From: Lentibacillus cibarius
GTDB taxonomy: Bacteria > Bacillota > Bacilli > Bacillales > Amphibacillaceae
Direction of reading: 5' to 3'
DNA length: 64,000 nt
Assembly: GCF_005887555.1 (NCBI RefSeq)
Contig: NZ_VCIA01000001.1
Location: forward strand, 2,418,001 to 2,482,000
A program made the position numbers and the translations under genes. Positions 44,324 to 54,069 of the stretch are shown here, piece by piece. The number at the start of each line of letters is the position of its first letter. Positions within the stretch are counted from its first letter, which is position 1. The notes beneath the pieces are model-generated. The model did not search any database. It saw only the letters and a list, made by a program, of their open reading frames with translations, and had not been told where the DNA came from.

Positions 44324-45489
44324 ACCATCATCATCAACGTGTTTATCTGCTCATGGCTTTGTTGCTGGTACTGTTTCTTGCGGGATGCTGGGACAGGGTG
44401 GAGATAGAAGATCGCGGTTTTGTCGTTGGCGCGGCAGTGGATTTGCCGAAGAAAAGCGCAAAGAAAAATGAAATAAAACTTACCAATCAATTTGTTGTAC
44501 CTTCTGGTTGGGGATCACCAAGTCAGGGATCATCGGGTGAAGACCCGGCTTATGCTAATATAGCAGCCACAGGTAAAAGCTTGTTTGCGATTGACCGGAA
44601 AATGGCAGCCATGACAAGCCGTTCACCATATTTATCGGATATGAAACTGATTGCTGTTTCAAGTGAGTTGGCTAAGACGAAGCTGTTCGAAAATGTCATG
44701 GATTTGTTCATCCGTGATCAAGAGATGCGCAGAGGTGTCAAAGTGGTCATTGCCGAGGGTGATGCAGCCGGAATATTAAACATCGTTCCTGAAAGTGAAA
44801 AACTTCCCGTCATGCATATTGAATCGGTCATGGAAAACAATTTTCAGAATCTGGGTAATCTCAAACCGCTCCGGGTCGGGGATTTGCATGAACGTTTGCT
44901 AGGAGAAAATAGCTTTATTATTCCAAAAGTCATGAAAAAGGGAGATAGTATGAAATATCAGGGAGCAGCCGTTTTCCATGGGAATAATAATCGTATGGTC
45001 GGCGCTATGAACGTTCAGGAAACAAAGGGCTATAATTTGCTGACAGGTGAGGTGAATGGCGGATCGATTAAAGTGAAACATGATGATGAATCGATTACAT
45101 TAGAACTTAAGAAAGTGAATAGTTCGATGAAAGTCCGTGCTACAAAAAAACCGGTTATCGATGTTTCCATCCATACGGAGGCTCACGCAGAAATAGCAGA
45201 GAGTTTTACCACTAACAGTCTACGGAGTGAAAAAAAGTTTCGGGCTGTTGAAAAGAAAGCGAAGAAGAAAATGGAACAGCTAATGAAAACGACGATCCAA
45301 AAGGCCCAGGAAGATTGGAAAACAGACATTCTAGGTGTTGGCGAAAAACTGCATAAATATCATTATGATGTATGGCAGACAGTGAAGAAAGATTGGGACA
45401 AGGGCAAGAATTACTTTAGTGAAGCAAACATTGATGTTACGGCAAATATAAACATTCAAACAACAGGTATTACTGAGCAAACGAAGTAA
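44320..45489 (+). CDS. Spore germinant receptor subunit C (lipoprotein)
   Basis: A 389-residue Ger(x)C lipoprotein: signal peptide with lipobox LFLAGC, then CWDRVEIEDRGFVVGAAVD (lipid-linked Cys first) and the three-domain GerC fold. The histidine-rich start (MNHHHQRVY) is unusual. It anchors to the outer face of the inner membrane and joins A and B subunits. Complete and in frame. Confidence 0.92.
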   Translation: MNHHHQRVYLLMALLLVLFLAGCWDRVEIEDRGFVVGAAVDLPKKSAKKNEIKLTNQFVVPSGWGSPSQGSSGEDPAYANIAATGKSLFAIDRKMAAMTSRSPYLSDMKLIAVSSELAKTKLFENVMDLFIRDQEMRRGVKVVIAEGDAAGILNIVPESEKLPVMHIESVMENNFQNLGNLKPLRVGDLHERLLGENSFIIPKVMKKGDSMKYQGAAVFHGNNNRMVGAMNVQETKGYNLLTGEVNGGSIKVKHDDESITLELKKVNSSMKVRATKKPVIDVSIHTEAHAEIAESFTTNSLRSEKKFRAVEKKAKKKMEQLMKTTIQKAQEDWKTDILGVGEKLHKYHYDVWQTVKKDWDKGKNYFSEANIDVTANINIQTTGITEQTK

Positions 45490-45506
45490 TTAGGAGGAAG
45501 GTGACT

Positions 45507-45656
45507 ATGTGGAAACAGTTGCTTGAGCGAATTCCGGACATGTGGGTGTTTTTTAATGCGTTCCTTGTTTTTATCATCCCGTACACAATCTATAAAATAA
45601 ATCAAAAACTTCATCACTATGGAGACCCACCCTGGAAAAAAGAAGATAAGGGGTGA
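45507..45656 (+). CDS. Small germinant receptor subunit (D-like), 49 aa
   Basis: A 49-codon gene 17 bp after the C subunit, with TAGGAGGAAGG in front of ATG 45507. The product has one hydrophobic segment (VFFNAFLVFIIPYTIY) and a charged tail ending PPWKKEDKG. Small single- or two-helix D subunits accompany some GerA-type receptors and modify their activity, and the position and size fit. It would be missed with a 60-codon cutoff. Confidence 0.72.
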   Translation: MWKQLLERIPDMWVFFNAFLVFIIPYTIYKINQKLHHYGDPPWKKEDKG

Positions 45657-45735
45657 CTTTCTAAAGAAATTCAGTCGGAAACCAGGGGAACCCCGTGATA
45701 TAATGGGCATGATGAAAGCAGAGGGGGAGAGTTAC

Positions 45736-47232
45736 ATGAAATTTGAAACGTATGCCAAGTTACAGGCAACCGATATGGCAGAGTTGATCCAAATGAAGGA
45801 GATACACCCGCGTGAGCTGCTGGAGACAGCTTGCAAGCGGTTGGAAGAAGTTAACCCGTCCTTAAATGCTGTTGTCCATGACCGGAAAGACCGAGTGATG
45901 GCAGAAGCCGACCATGTTAAAAGTGGACAGCCTTTTTCCGGTGTTCCGTTTTTATTGAAAAATTTATCCCAGTCATTGGCCGGGGAACCGATGACCTCCT
46001 CATCCAGGCTATTGAAAGGGACCGTTAGTGAAAAGGACGCTCATTACGTCCGGCGATTGCGGGAAGCAGGACTGCTCATCATGGGGCATACGAACACACC
46101 CGAATTCGGGCTGAAAAATATTACCGAGCCTGAGCTGTATGGACCATCAAGAAATCCATGGAATACCAATCACTCGCCTGGTGGATCAAGTGGTGGGGCT
46201 GCTGCGGCCATTGCTGCCGGTGTCGTTCCGGTTGCTGGCGCAAGCGACGGAGGGGGATCCATCCGCATCCCGGCCTCGTTTACCGGTTTATTCGGATTGA
46301 AGCCGACACGCGGGCGTACACCTGTTGGTCCTGGTGCAGGCCGGCAATGGCAAGGGGCGTCGATTGGTTTTGCGCTAAGCCGGAGTGTGCGGGACAGTGC
46401 CGCACTGCTGGATGTTCTGCAAGTGGTGCAGCCTGAAGCGGCATTTCAGACACCTTTATTTTCCGGATCCTATCAAGAGGCGATGGCAGTTCCGTTTAAG
46501 CGGCCACTCCGGATTGCGTACACCACGAAATCACCGGTTGACACGCCGGTTTCGAGTGATGCAAAAAAAGCTGTGGAAAAAGCAGTCAAATGGCTGGAGC
46601 AGGAAGGGCATATCGTGGAGGAACAAGATAATGGCGTTGACGGCGTTCAGTTAATGCAGCATTATTATGTCATGAACAGTGGTGAAATATCAGCGGTTAC
46701 CCAACAACTGGAACGTGCCATTGGGAGAACGCTCACGCCAGAGGATGTCGAGATTGAGACATGGCTAATGCATAAGGCGGGAAAATCAGTGTCAGCGGCA
46801 GAGTTTTCATCCAGTCTAGCTGCTTGGGACCAAGCTGCTGCACAGATGGAGGCACTTCACCGGACGTATGATTTTTATATAACACCTGCTACAGCTTTCA
46901 CAGCTCCAAGAGTAGGTGAACTATCACATTCACCGGAAGAACAGGTATACTGGCAGGAAAAAATGGCAGATGCGAAAAAAGAGGAAGCGCAACAAATTAT
47001 TTGGGATATTTTCCTGCCGAGCCTTACGTATACACCGTTCACACAACTAGCTAATCTAACCGGCCAACCAGCCATGTCGGTACCGGTTCACCTGTCAGAA
47101 CAAGGGCTGCCCATCGGTGTTCAAGTTTTGGCATCGAAAGGGAGAGAAGACAAGCTGTTGCAATTAGCCTTCCAACTGGAACAATCAGACATTTGGATCG
47201 GTCAGCAAGGAAACCCAATGATGAATGGATGA
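45736..47232 (+). CDS. Amidase (amidase signature family)
   Basis: A 498-residue amidase signature enzyme. The Ser-cisSer-Lys triad is visible: Lys in [10 protein letters not shown], the cis-Ser in [10 protein letters not shown] and the nucleophile in [12 protein letters not shown]. It hydrolyses a carboxylic amide; substrate unknown. The frame is open from 45619, overlapping the small ger gene, but GAGGGGGAG six bases before ATG 45736 marks the real start. It stands alone between the ger operon and the yeaC cluster. Confidence 0.9.
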   Translation: MKFETYAKLQATDMAELIQMKEIHPRELLETACKRLEEVNPSLNAVVHDRKDRVMAEADHVKSGQPFSGVPFLLKNLSQSLAGEPMTSSSRLLKGTVSEKDAHYVRRLREAGLLIMGHTNTPEFGLKNITEPELYGPSRNPWNTNHSPGGSSGGAAAAIAAGVVPVAGASDGGGSIRIPASFTGLFGLKPTRGRTPVGPGAGRQWQGASIGFALSRSVRDSAALLDVLQVVQPEAAFQTPLFSGSYQEAMAVPFKRPLRIAYTTKSPVDTPVSSDAKKAVEKAVKWLEQEGHIVEEQDNGVDGVQLMQHYYVMNSGEISAVTQQLERAIGRTLTPEDVEIETWLMHKAGKSVSAAEFSSSLAAWDQAAAQMEALHRTYDFYITPATAFTAPRVGELSHSPEEQVYWQEKMADAKKEEAQQIIWDIFLPSLTYTPFTQLANLTGQPAMSVPVHLSEQGLPIGVQVLASKGREDKLLQLAFQLEQSDIWIGQQGNPMMNG

Positions 47233-47343
47233 TTGAATTTTTCATGGCAATAAGTGGTCCGAAATCCGCTTTTACTTTATAGCCCATTTTTAGTATAGTT
47301 AAAGTGTATACGTGTTAAAGGCAGGGAAGGAGTTTTTAGTATC

Positions 47344-48306
47344 ATGCAGGACACTGCAGTTAATAATACAAAGATTGAGCGCGTTTTAACAAATATAAAT
47401 AACGTCATGGTTGGTAAACATAAAGAGGCGACATTAAGCTTGGTTGCACTACTGGCTCAAGGCCATGTTTTACTGGAAGATGTACCGGGTGTTGGGAAAA
47501 CAATGCTTGTACGGACACTTGCCAAATCACTGGATTGTGATTTTAGAAGGATCCAGTTCACGCCTGATTTGCTTCCGGCTGATGTTACAGGCGTTTCCAT
47601 TTATAACCCGAAAGATATGGAATTTGAGTTTCGTGCAGGGCCGATACTGGGTAATATTGTCCTTGCTGATGAAATTAACCGTACCTCACCGAAGACACAG
47701 TCCGCGCTTTTGGAGGCCATGGAAGAAAAGAACGTTACAGTAGACGGTAATACGATTCCATTAAAAAAGCCGTTTTTTGTCATGGCAACGCAAAACCCAA
47801 TTGAGTATGAAGGAACCTATCCACTTCCAGAGGCACAACTTGACCGGTTTATTTTAAAGATGCGCTTAGGTTATCCGTCAGCTGAACAAGAATTGCACAT
47901 GCTTGACTTAACCTCTAAAGACCATCCGATTGAAAGCCTTGGAGCTGTCATGAAACGAGAAGAGTTGTTATCCATCCAAGAAGAAGTAAAAGATGTGTAT
48001 ATTGATCAAAATGTACAAACTTACATTATTAAACTAGTAACGAATACACGCGACCACCAATCTATCTATCTTGGTGTCAGCCCCCGCGGATCTATTGCCC
48101 TCATGAAGGCAGCGAAGGCGTATGCCTATATTCACGGACGTGATTATGTTTTACCGGATGATGTTAAATACTTGGCACCATATGTCTTGGCACATCGAAT
48201 GATTTTAACCGCTGAGGCGAAGTATGAGGGACACTCAGGTGAGCAGATTATCGAAAGTGTGGTTGCAAACACGCAAGTACCGATTCGGAAGGAATTTCCT
48301 TCATGA
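47344..48306 (+). CDS. yeaC: MoxR-family AAA+ ATPase (YeaC-like)
   Basis: A 320-residue MoxR ATPase: Walker A EDVPGVGKTMLVRTL, Walker B NIVLADEINRTSPKTQ, sensor ATQNPIEYEGTYPLPEAQLDRF (motif in part). MoxR proteins act as chaperones for the von Willebrand-type or DUF58 protein encoded next. First of three overlapping genes, yeaC-yeaD-yebA, ahead of guaA, the same order as in B. subtilis. AAGGAG lies 11 bases before ATG 47344. Confidence 0.92.
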   Translation: MQDTAVNNTKIERVLTNINNVMVGKHKEATLSLVALLAQGHVLLEDVPGVGKTMLVRTLAKSLDCDFRRIQFTPDLLPADVTGVSIYNPKDMEFEFRAGPILGNIVLADEINRTSPKTQSALLEAMEEKNVTVDGNTIPLKKPFFVMATQNPIEYEGTYPLPEAQLDRFILKMRLGYPSAEQELHMLDLTSKDHPIESLGAVMKREELLSIQEEVKDVYIDQNVQTYIIKLVTNTRDHQSIYLGVSPRGSIALMKAAKAYAYIHGRDYVLPDDVKYLAPYVLAHRMILTAEAKYEGHSGEQIIESVVANTQVPIRKEFPS

Positions 48307-49571
48307 AAGCAACATTCCGATTTGCTGGGAAGTTAGCTTTTGTAATTATTCTGTTTTCACTTCTATTTTCGTTTGCGATGTTCCAGGGGGGCTTTGTAAG
48401 TTGGTTTCTCTTTTTTGGCTTTTTGCCTATTTTTCTATATCATCTTGGACTCTTATTCTATCCAATACAAAAGTGGGAGGTAACACGAGAGCTGTCCCGT
48501 CATGTTATCCATGCTGGTGACCGGGCAGCTGTAACCATCCGGATCAGGCGTACTGTTCCTTTCCCATTATATTACTGTATTTGTGAAGAAGTCTTTCCTG
48601 AAACACTGCAGAAGGTGGGCGGTAATCATGAGCGCTATCGCTATTTAGACCGTCCGGATAAATTGCACGTGAACCGTACTATTAAGAAAATCATTTTCCC
48701 CGGATTCCGCCGCACAATCGAACTTCCTTACGTCATCGAACAAGTACCGCGCGGAACACACACACTTGAAGCCATCCGGATTCGAACCGGGGATGTGTTC
48801 GGAATGATAACCAAGGAACATGTTTTTCATACAACGAACCAGCTGACCGCCTTTCCATTAGAACGACCTGTCCAACTTCCGGAAAAAGTCGCCAGCTATG
48901 AACAAGGAGCAGCCCCGTCACGAGTGATAAATGCCAAAAACAGCAATGTAGCCGCAGGAATTCGTGAGTACACGCCCGGGGACCAATTTTCTTGGATTGA
49001 TTGGAAACAAACAGCGAAAAAGAACACGTTAATCACCAAGGAGTTTGAACAGGAAAAAAGTACGGATACCGTTGTTGTGCTGGATGCCTGTCAATACCCG
49101 GGGTTAAATGAACTGGCATTTGAGGCGGCGGTAGAACTGACGATGTCTCTACTTGGAGCAATGGAAAAACAGGCTTGCCAGGCAGGCTTTTTATCAATTG
49201 GAGAACGAACGAGTTATTTTCCATTGACACATGACCCGTTTAAACGGGACTGGGTTAATCGGCATTTGACTAGTATCCGGCCTGGAGGGGATATTTCTTT
49301 TTCGGTAAAACTGCGTGAAGAAATGATGCAGCTAACAACCGGAGCTACCATTGTTCTGGTGACAACGCATATGGATGCCTCATTTTTGGACGTGGTTCGG
49401 CAGGTTGGTCAGCGCATGAAAAAACTGATGATCGTGTATATCCAGGCATCTTCCTTGATAACACAACGTGAACAAACGATAATCCGGCAGCTTCATTCGG
49501 AAGGTATTTGCATGAATGTCTTAACCGAAAAAGAGCTGTCCCGGAGAATGATTGAGGTGACGCTAGCTTGA
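48303..49571 (+). CDS. yeaD: DUF58 protein (YeaD-like)
   Basis: A 422-residue protein with two N-terminal membrane helices (about residues 8-55) and a DUF58 domain containing GIREYTPGDQFSWIDWKQTA. DUF58 proteins are partners of MoxR ATPases and have a von Willebrand A-like fold. The ATG overlaps the yeaC stop. The precise role is unknown; the module is often linked to envelope functions. Confidence 0.9.
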   Translation: MKATFRFAGKLAFVIILFSLLFSFAMFQGGFVSWFLFFGFLPIFLYHLGLLFYPIQKWEVTRELSRHVIHAGDRAAVTIRIRRTVPFPLYYCICEEVFPETLQKVGGNHERYRYLDRPDKLHVNRTIKKIIFPGFRRTIELPYVIEQVPRGTHTLEAIRIRTGDVFGMITKEHVFHTTNQLTAFPLERPVQLPEKVASYEQGAAPSRVINAKNSNVAAGIREYTPGDQFSWIDWKQTAKKNTLITKEFEQEKSTDTVVVLDACQYPGLNELAFEAAVELTMSLLGAMEKQACQAGFLSIGERTSYFPLTHDPFKRDWVNRHLTSIRPGGDISFSVKLREEMMQLTTGATIVLVTTHMDASFLDVVRQVGQRMKKLMIVYIQASSLITQREQTIIRQLHSEGICMNVLTEKELSRRMIEVTLA

Positions 49572-51763
49572 ACACACGGATTCCTTTTCTGTACACCTCA
49601 TTACTGTATATTTGCGCTTTTGTACTGTTTTTGGAATGGCTATATCCAGTACAAGAGATTGGTGATGTAACCAATCTGACTGTATTTATTTTATATACTT
49701 TATTCTGTTTCTCTCTATCGATGCTTGATGTGAAATGGTGGATTTCCTTCCCGTTAAAAGGAATTGGCATGCTGGTGATTATTGATGCGTTATTTGTGCC
49801 GGCGTCTTTTTTGAGTGGTGCGTGGTTTGAACGTGTATCAATGGAGATTGGCTTTAATGTACATGCACTGTTTTCCCAGCAGTGGTTTGAGCTGACGTCA
49901 ATGTTCAGAAGTGTGCTATTCTTAATTATGATATGGATGTTAAGCTATCTTCTGTATTATTGGTTTATCGTGATGAAGCGAATTTTTGTGTTCATATTAC
50001 TAACGTTTATATATTTAAGTGTACTGGACACATTTACTACCTACGATGCTGATGCCGCCATCGTCCGGACATTCGTCGTTTCATTTGTCGCATTGGGCAT
50101 GACGAACTTTCTCAAGATGATTGACGGGGAGTCACTCCGGTTTTCGTGGTTTAAAAAAGCCCCAATGTGGGCCGTTCCATTGGCTGTAATGGTAATGTTT
50201 GCCGTATTGGTTGGTTATGCAGCGCCGAAATTTGATCCGCAATGGCCGGATCCGGTGCCATTCATTAGAAGTGCCGCGGATAATGCCGGTGGTCCCGGGG
50301 CTGGTTCGGCCATTCAAAAAGTCGGTTATGGAAACGACGACAGCAGGCTAGGTGGCGGATTTGTTCAGGATTATTCGGTAATTTTCCAAGCTGTGGCAAA
50401 GAACGACCACTACTGGCGGGTTGAAACAAAGGATGTATATACCGGAAAAGGCTGGGAAAAGTCAAGTGAACCAAGCTTCAAGCCGCAGCAGAACGGGAAT
50501 ATTTCGCTGGAAACGTTTCAGAATTCCGTCGAGACGGAGCAATGGACAGATACGGTGAGTTTTCAAGGAGATAAATCGTTGAAAAAACTCGTTTATCCAT
50601 ATGGAATCAAACAGGCGGAGATGCCGAAAGATTTAACCCTGCTGCTGGATAGCACGTATGGTGAAATACGTCCGGAACGTAACGGGGAAGCGGCCAATCC
50701 GGCTAAATACAGCGTGACGTATGAGAAGCCGTCATTCGCGATTGACAAGCTACGTGAAGTACGTGGCGGTAATAGTGACCTTCCTGAAGGATTGCAGGAG
50801 CGGTACACGCAGTTGCCGGCGTCGCTTCCTGATAGAGTCGGGGAACTTGCTGAGGAGATCACTTCCGATGATGACAATCGTTACGATAAAGCCCGGTCCA
50901 TCGAAACCTACTTTGGTCGAAGCGGGTTTACGTACCAGATAAAGAATGTACCGGTGCCGAAAGAAGATCAGGACTATGTTGACCAGTTCTTGTTTGATTC
51001 GCAAAAGGGCTATTGTGATAACTATTCCACGTCGATGGTGGTCATGCTGCGTTCGCTTGATATACCTGCCCGCTGGGTGAAGGGCTTTACGAGCGGGGAA
51101 GTGATTCAGAGTGGTGACTCAACGGATGATTACGATGTATATGAAATAACAAATGCGAATGCCCATTCCTGGGTAGAGGCCTATTTTCCGGGGTCAGGTT
51201 GGGTGCCGTTTGAACCGACACAGGGTTTTTCCAATTTAGCAGACTTTCATATGAACATTGATGAAACAGAACAGGATGACGCACCAGACGCACCTGAAAC
51301 GGAAACGCCTGAAAATCAACCGGAAGAAACGCCGGAAGAGGATACGACAAAGGATACCACACCAGAAAAGGAGAGCAATTCAGCCAGCTTTGATATAAAC
51401 TGGTGGTATGTACTCGCGGGTGCGGGCGTACTTCTTTTGTTCAGCTTTATAGTATACAAAATGCGATTTCGCTGGAAAACGGCCTATTTATTCAGGAAAC
51501 TGCAGCGGAATAACGATGCAAAAACATTTCAAGAAGCCTATCACTATTTGCTGAAAGTATTGTCACATCAAAGGTTGGCGAAAAAACCCGATCAGACACT
51601 AAGAGAGTTTTCCAAACAAATTGATTCCCGCTACAATACAGATGCAATGAATCAATTAACACGGAACTATGAGCGGATGCTGTACAAAAATGAATTGAAT
51701 CTCGATCCGGCCGACGAATTGCCGGAATTATGGAAACAGCTGATGCGACAAATAACGACTTGA
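49568..51763 (+). CDS. yebA: Transglutaminase-like membrane protein (YebA-like)
   Basis: A 731-residue protein: about six N-terminal helices (to residue 205), a long extracytoplasmic region, a transglutaminase-like core (catalytic Cys in QKGYCDNYSTSM, His in NAHSWVEAYFPG, acidic partner in VPFEPTQGF), an acidic Thr/Glu/Pro-rich linker (about 555-605), one further helix and a cytoplasmic DUF4129 domain. It starts at TTG 49568 overlapping the yeaD stop, after GAGGTG. Third gene of the MoxR-DUF58-transglutaminase set; likely to act on an external protein or peptide substrate. Confidence 0.9.
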   Translation: MNTRIPFLYTSLLYICAFVLFLEWLYPVQEIGDVTNLTVFILYTLFCFSLSMLDVKWWISFPLKGIGMLVIIDALFVPASFLSGAWFERVSMEIGFNVHALFSQQWFELTSMFRSVLFLIMIWMLSYLLYYWFIVMKRIFVFILLTFIYLSVLDTFTTYDADAAIVRTFVVSFVALGMTNFLKMIDGESLRFSWFKKAPMWAVPLAVMVMFAVLVGYAAPKFDPQWPDPVPFIRSAADNAGGPGAGSAIQKVGYGNDDSRLGGGFVQDYSVIFQAVAKNDHYWRVETKDVYTGKGWEKSSEPSFKPQQNGNISLETFQNSVETEQWTDTVSFQGDKSLKKLVYPYGIKQAEMPKDLTLLLDSTYGEIRPERNGEAANPAKYSVTYEKPSFAIDKLREVRGGNSDLPEGLQERYTQLPASLPDRVGELAEEITSDDDNRYDKARSIETYFGRSGFTYQIKNVPVPKEDQDYVDQFLFDSQKGYCDNYSTSMVVMLRSLDIPARWVKGFTSGEVIQSGDSTDDYDVYEITNANAHSWVEAYFPGSGWVPFEPTQGFSNLADFHMNIDETEQDDAPDAPETETPENQPEETPEEDTTKDTTPEKESNSASFDINWWYVLAGAGVLLLFSFIVYKMRFRWKTAYLFRKLQRNNDAKTFQEAYHYLLKVLSHQRLAKKPDQTLREFSKQIDSRYNTDAMNQLTRNYERMLYKNELNLDPADELPELWKQLMRQITT

Positions 51764-51822
51764 CGGGAGACCTGATTGCTTAGTAAAATATTAGCGTTAT
51801 GCAGAGCATTGAAATTGAATGA

Positions 51823-51899
51823 ACGCCATTCATATATCCTCGATAATATGGTTCGAAAGTATCTACCAGGGCACCGTAAATGTCCTGACTATGAAGGCG
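51823..51899 (+). promoter_or_regulatory. Guanine-class purine riboswitch upstream of guaA
   Basis: P1 stem CGCCATTCATA/TATGAAGGCG encloses the conserved core with TATCTACCAGGGCACCGTAA and CCTGACTATG. The C of GACTAT, at the ligand-discriminating position, indicates guanine rather than adenine. A terminator follows at 51928-51983, as expected for an off-switch. Confidence 0.92.
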
Positions 51900-51927
51900 G
51901 AATATCTATAGGTTACTGTATGCTGAT

Positions 51928-51983
51928 CTGGATTTCTGCCTTCTTGCGGTTCAATCCGCATCGGGCAGGAATCCAGCTTTTTG
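51928..51983 (+). terminator. Riboswitch-controlled terminator (guaA leader)
   Basis: Stem CTGGATTTCTGCC/GGCAGGAATCCAG (one G-U pair) with an inner GCGG/CCGC pairing and five T residues, 28 bp after the guanine aptamer. Confidence 0.85.
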
Positions 51984-52020
51984 TAACGTAAGAAGTGATT
52001 ACCTGTGGATGACTTTATAA

Positions 52021-52231
52021 GAAAAACTTCAGTACCCGCTTAGGCGAGACCTGAGTTTTCTAATTTGATAGTATAAGGGTATACTGGTGATAAAAGGGTT
52101 GGAATCGCTGATAGAATGGCCGATACCGCTGAATAGGGTATCTATTCTGGCAGCACCGTAAGCGGGCAACTCATACAGCAAGTGCCGTGTAAGTAATCAT
52201 CTTAACTGACATAAGATAGGAGCGTAAGAAT
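52021..52231 (+). other. Additional structured leader between riboswitch and guaA
   Basis: After the terminator the leader continues for about 250 bp without an ORF. It contains a hairpin-like AAAACTTCAG/CTGAGTTTT pair (52024-52056) and a larger pairing of GCTGATAGAATGG with CTATTCTGGCAGC (52110-52158). No riboswitch family is recognised. It may be a second terminator or an additional regulatory element, or an independent promoter region for guaA. Confidence 0.4.
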
Positions 52232-53767
52232 ATGAAGCACAATGAAATGATTGTTGTACTAGACTTTGGCAGTCAGTATAACCAGCTGATTACACGTAGA
52301 ATCAGGGAGCATGGTGTTTATAGTGAATTGCATTCGCACCGGCTAAGTGCTCAGGATATCAAAGCAATGAATCCAAAAGGCATCATTCTTTCCGGTGGGC
52401 CGCACAGTGTTTATGATGAAAACAGTTTTCGCTGTGATCCGGAAATTTTTGAGCTTGGTATTCCGGTATTGGGTATTTGCTATGGGATGCAGCTAATGGC
52501 GTCCCATTTTGATGGTAAGGTTTCCAAAGCAGACAATCGTGAGTACGGAAAAGCAACGATTGACTTGCAGAATAAACCTGTATTGTTTCGAGATACACCA
52601 GAAAAACAGACTGTATGGATGAGCCATGGTGATAAAGTGATTCAGGCACCGGATTCATTCCGAATTGATGCGACTAGTCCATCAACTCCGATTGCAGCCA
52701 TGAGTAATGATGACAGCAAGTTATATGGGGTACAGTTCCATCCTGAAGTCCTTCATACAGAATACGGAAATCAGCTGCTGAAGCAATTTGTGTTTGATGT
52801 GTGTAGTTGTTCCGGTAATTGGACAATCGAAAACTTTATTGAGATGAAAATCAAGGATATCCGGGCGCAAGTGGGTGACCGGAACGTCCTGTGTGCTCTG
52901 AGCGGCGGGGTTGATTCATCTGTCGTGGCAGCGCTTATTCACAAAGCTATTGGTAAACAGCTAACATGTATTTTTGTTGACCATGGTTTGCTGCGAAAAA
53001 ATGAAGCAGAAGAAGTTACAGCAACCTTTGCCGATGACTTTGATATGAACTTTATCAAAATAGATGCTGCTGATCGATTCTTATCCAAGTTGGAAAACGT
53101 TACTGACCCGGAACAGAAACGAAAAATCATCGGTAACGAATTTATTTATGTGTTCGATGATGAAGCAGATAAGCTGACCAACATGGACTTTCTGGCCCAA
53201 GGCACATTGTATACGGACGTGATTGAAAGCGGTACGGATACAGCACAAACAATCAAGTCCCATCATAATGTCGGCGGGCTTCCGGAGAACATGCAATTTG
53301 AGTTAATTGAACCGCTGAACACGTTGTTTAAAGATGAAGTCCGTGAGCTTGGTCTGCAGCTTGGTCTGCCGGAAACGATTGTCTGGCGTCAGCCGTTTCC
53401 TGGTCCGGGGCTCGGAATTCGGGTACTCGGTGAAGTGACAAAGGAAAAATTGGAGATTGTTCGTGAATCAGATGCTATTCTCCGAGAAGAAATTGCTGCA
53501 GCAGGCTTGGAACGCGACATTTGGCAATACTTTACCGTTCTTCCTGATATCCGTAGCGTCGGCGTAATGGGGGATGCCCGAACATATGATTACACGATTG
53601 GCATCCGGGCGGTGACATCAGTTGACGGTATGACGTCCGATTGGGCGCGTATTCCGTGGGATGTATTGGAGAAGATTTCAACGCGACTTGTCAACGATGT
53701 AGAGCACATTAACCGTGTCGTGTATGATGTTACTAGTAAGCCGCCTGCAACCATTGAATGGGAGTGA
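52232..53767 (+). CDS. guaA: GMP synthase (glutamine-hydrolysing)
   Basis: A 511-residue GuaA converting XMP to GMP. The N-terminal amidotransferase has [10 protein letters not shown] (Cys) and [10 protein letters not shown] (His, Glu); the ATP pyrophosphatase P-loop is [14 protein letters not shown]; the C-terminal dimer domain ends in [14 protein letters not shown] is nine bases before ATG 52232. It is under a guanine riboswitch 330 bp upstream, so end-product guanine should repress it. Confidence 0.96.
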   Translation: MKHNEMIVVLDFGSQYNQLITRRIREHGVYSELHSHRLSAQDIKAMNPKGIILSGGPHSVYDENSFRCDPEIFELGIPVLGICYGMQLMASHFDGKVSKADNREYGKATIDLQNKPVLFRDTPEKQTVWMSHGDKVIQAPDSFRIDATSPSTPIAAMSNDDSKLYGVQFHPEVLHTEYGNQLLKQFVFDVCSCSGNWTIENFIEMKIKDIRAQVGDRNVLCALSGGVDSSVVAALIHKAIGKQLTCIFVDHGLLRKNEAEEVTATFADDFDMNFIKIDAADRFLSKLENVTDPEQKRKIIGNEFIYVFDDEADKLTNMDFLAQGTLYTDVIESGTDTAQTIKSHHNVGGLPENMQFELIEPLNTLFKDEVRELGLQLGLPETIVWRQPFPGPGLGIRVLGEVTKEKLEIVRESDAILREEIAAAGLERDIWQYFTVLPDIRSVGVMGDARTYDYTIGIRAVTSVDGMTSDWARIPWDVLEKISTRLVNDVEHINRVVYDVTSKPPATIEWE

Positions 53768-53810
53768 AAAACGAACATTAATCAATGTGTAAGCAAAAAG
53801 GTTCGTTAAA
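53767..53810. promoter_or_regulatory. Paired PurR boxes upstream of pbuG
   Basis: Box 1 AAAAACGAACATTA (53767-53780) and inverted box 2 AAAGGTTCGTTAAA (53797-53810). The CGAAC and GTTCG cores start 29 bp apart, exactly as in the purE operator. Box 1 overlaps the end of guaA. Confidence 0.8.
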
Positions 53811-53814
53811 AGTG

Positions 53815-53843
53815 TTGACGATGGTCGACTTTTGTCGTAAACT
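53815..53843 (+). promoter_or_regulatory. Promoter of pbuG
   Basis: TTGACG (53815-53820), a 17-bp spacer and TAAACT (53838-53843), just downstream of the PurR boxes and before the riboswitch. Confidence 0.8.
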
Positions 53844-53860
53844 GGTCTCATAAATAAATG

Positions 53861-53931
53861 ATTGCGTATAATTTCGGGGATACGGCCCAAGAGTTTCTAC
53901 CGGACCACCGTAAATGGTCTGACTACGCAAG
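53861..53931 (+). promoter_or_regulatory. Guanine-class riboswitch upstream of pbuG
   Basis: P1 TTGCGTA/TACGCAA with core GTTTCTACCGGACCACCGTAA and TCTGACTACG (split by the P3 stem). C at the discriminator position indicates guanine. Terminator at 53994-54025. Confidence 0.93.
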
Positions 53932-53993
53932 CATGCAGTTATGAGGCTAGGCATCATATTTGTGATACCATCTCGTGCTGGTTTGCTTGCAGT

Positions 53994-54025
53994 CACTCTT
54001 GCCCCTCGGCAGGAGTGTTTTTTTT
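53994..54025 (+). terminator. Riboswitch-controlled terminator (pbuG leader)
   Basis: Stem CACTCTTGCC/GGCAGGAGTG with a small loop and eight T residues. Confidence 0.92.
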
Positions 54026-54069
54026 ACATTATATTAATATAAACGAATAGAAGGCTGGGGGGAGAACCA

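Noticed and set aside
43840..44490. 216-codon minus-strand ORF opposite gerB copy 2 and gerC
   Set aside because: It is the antisense shadow of conserved ger genes and has no supporting motif or ribosome binding site.
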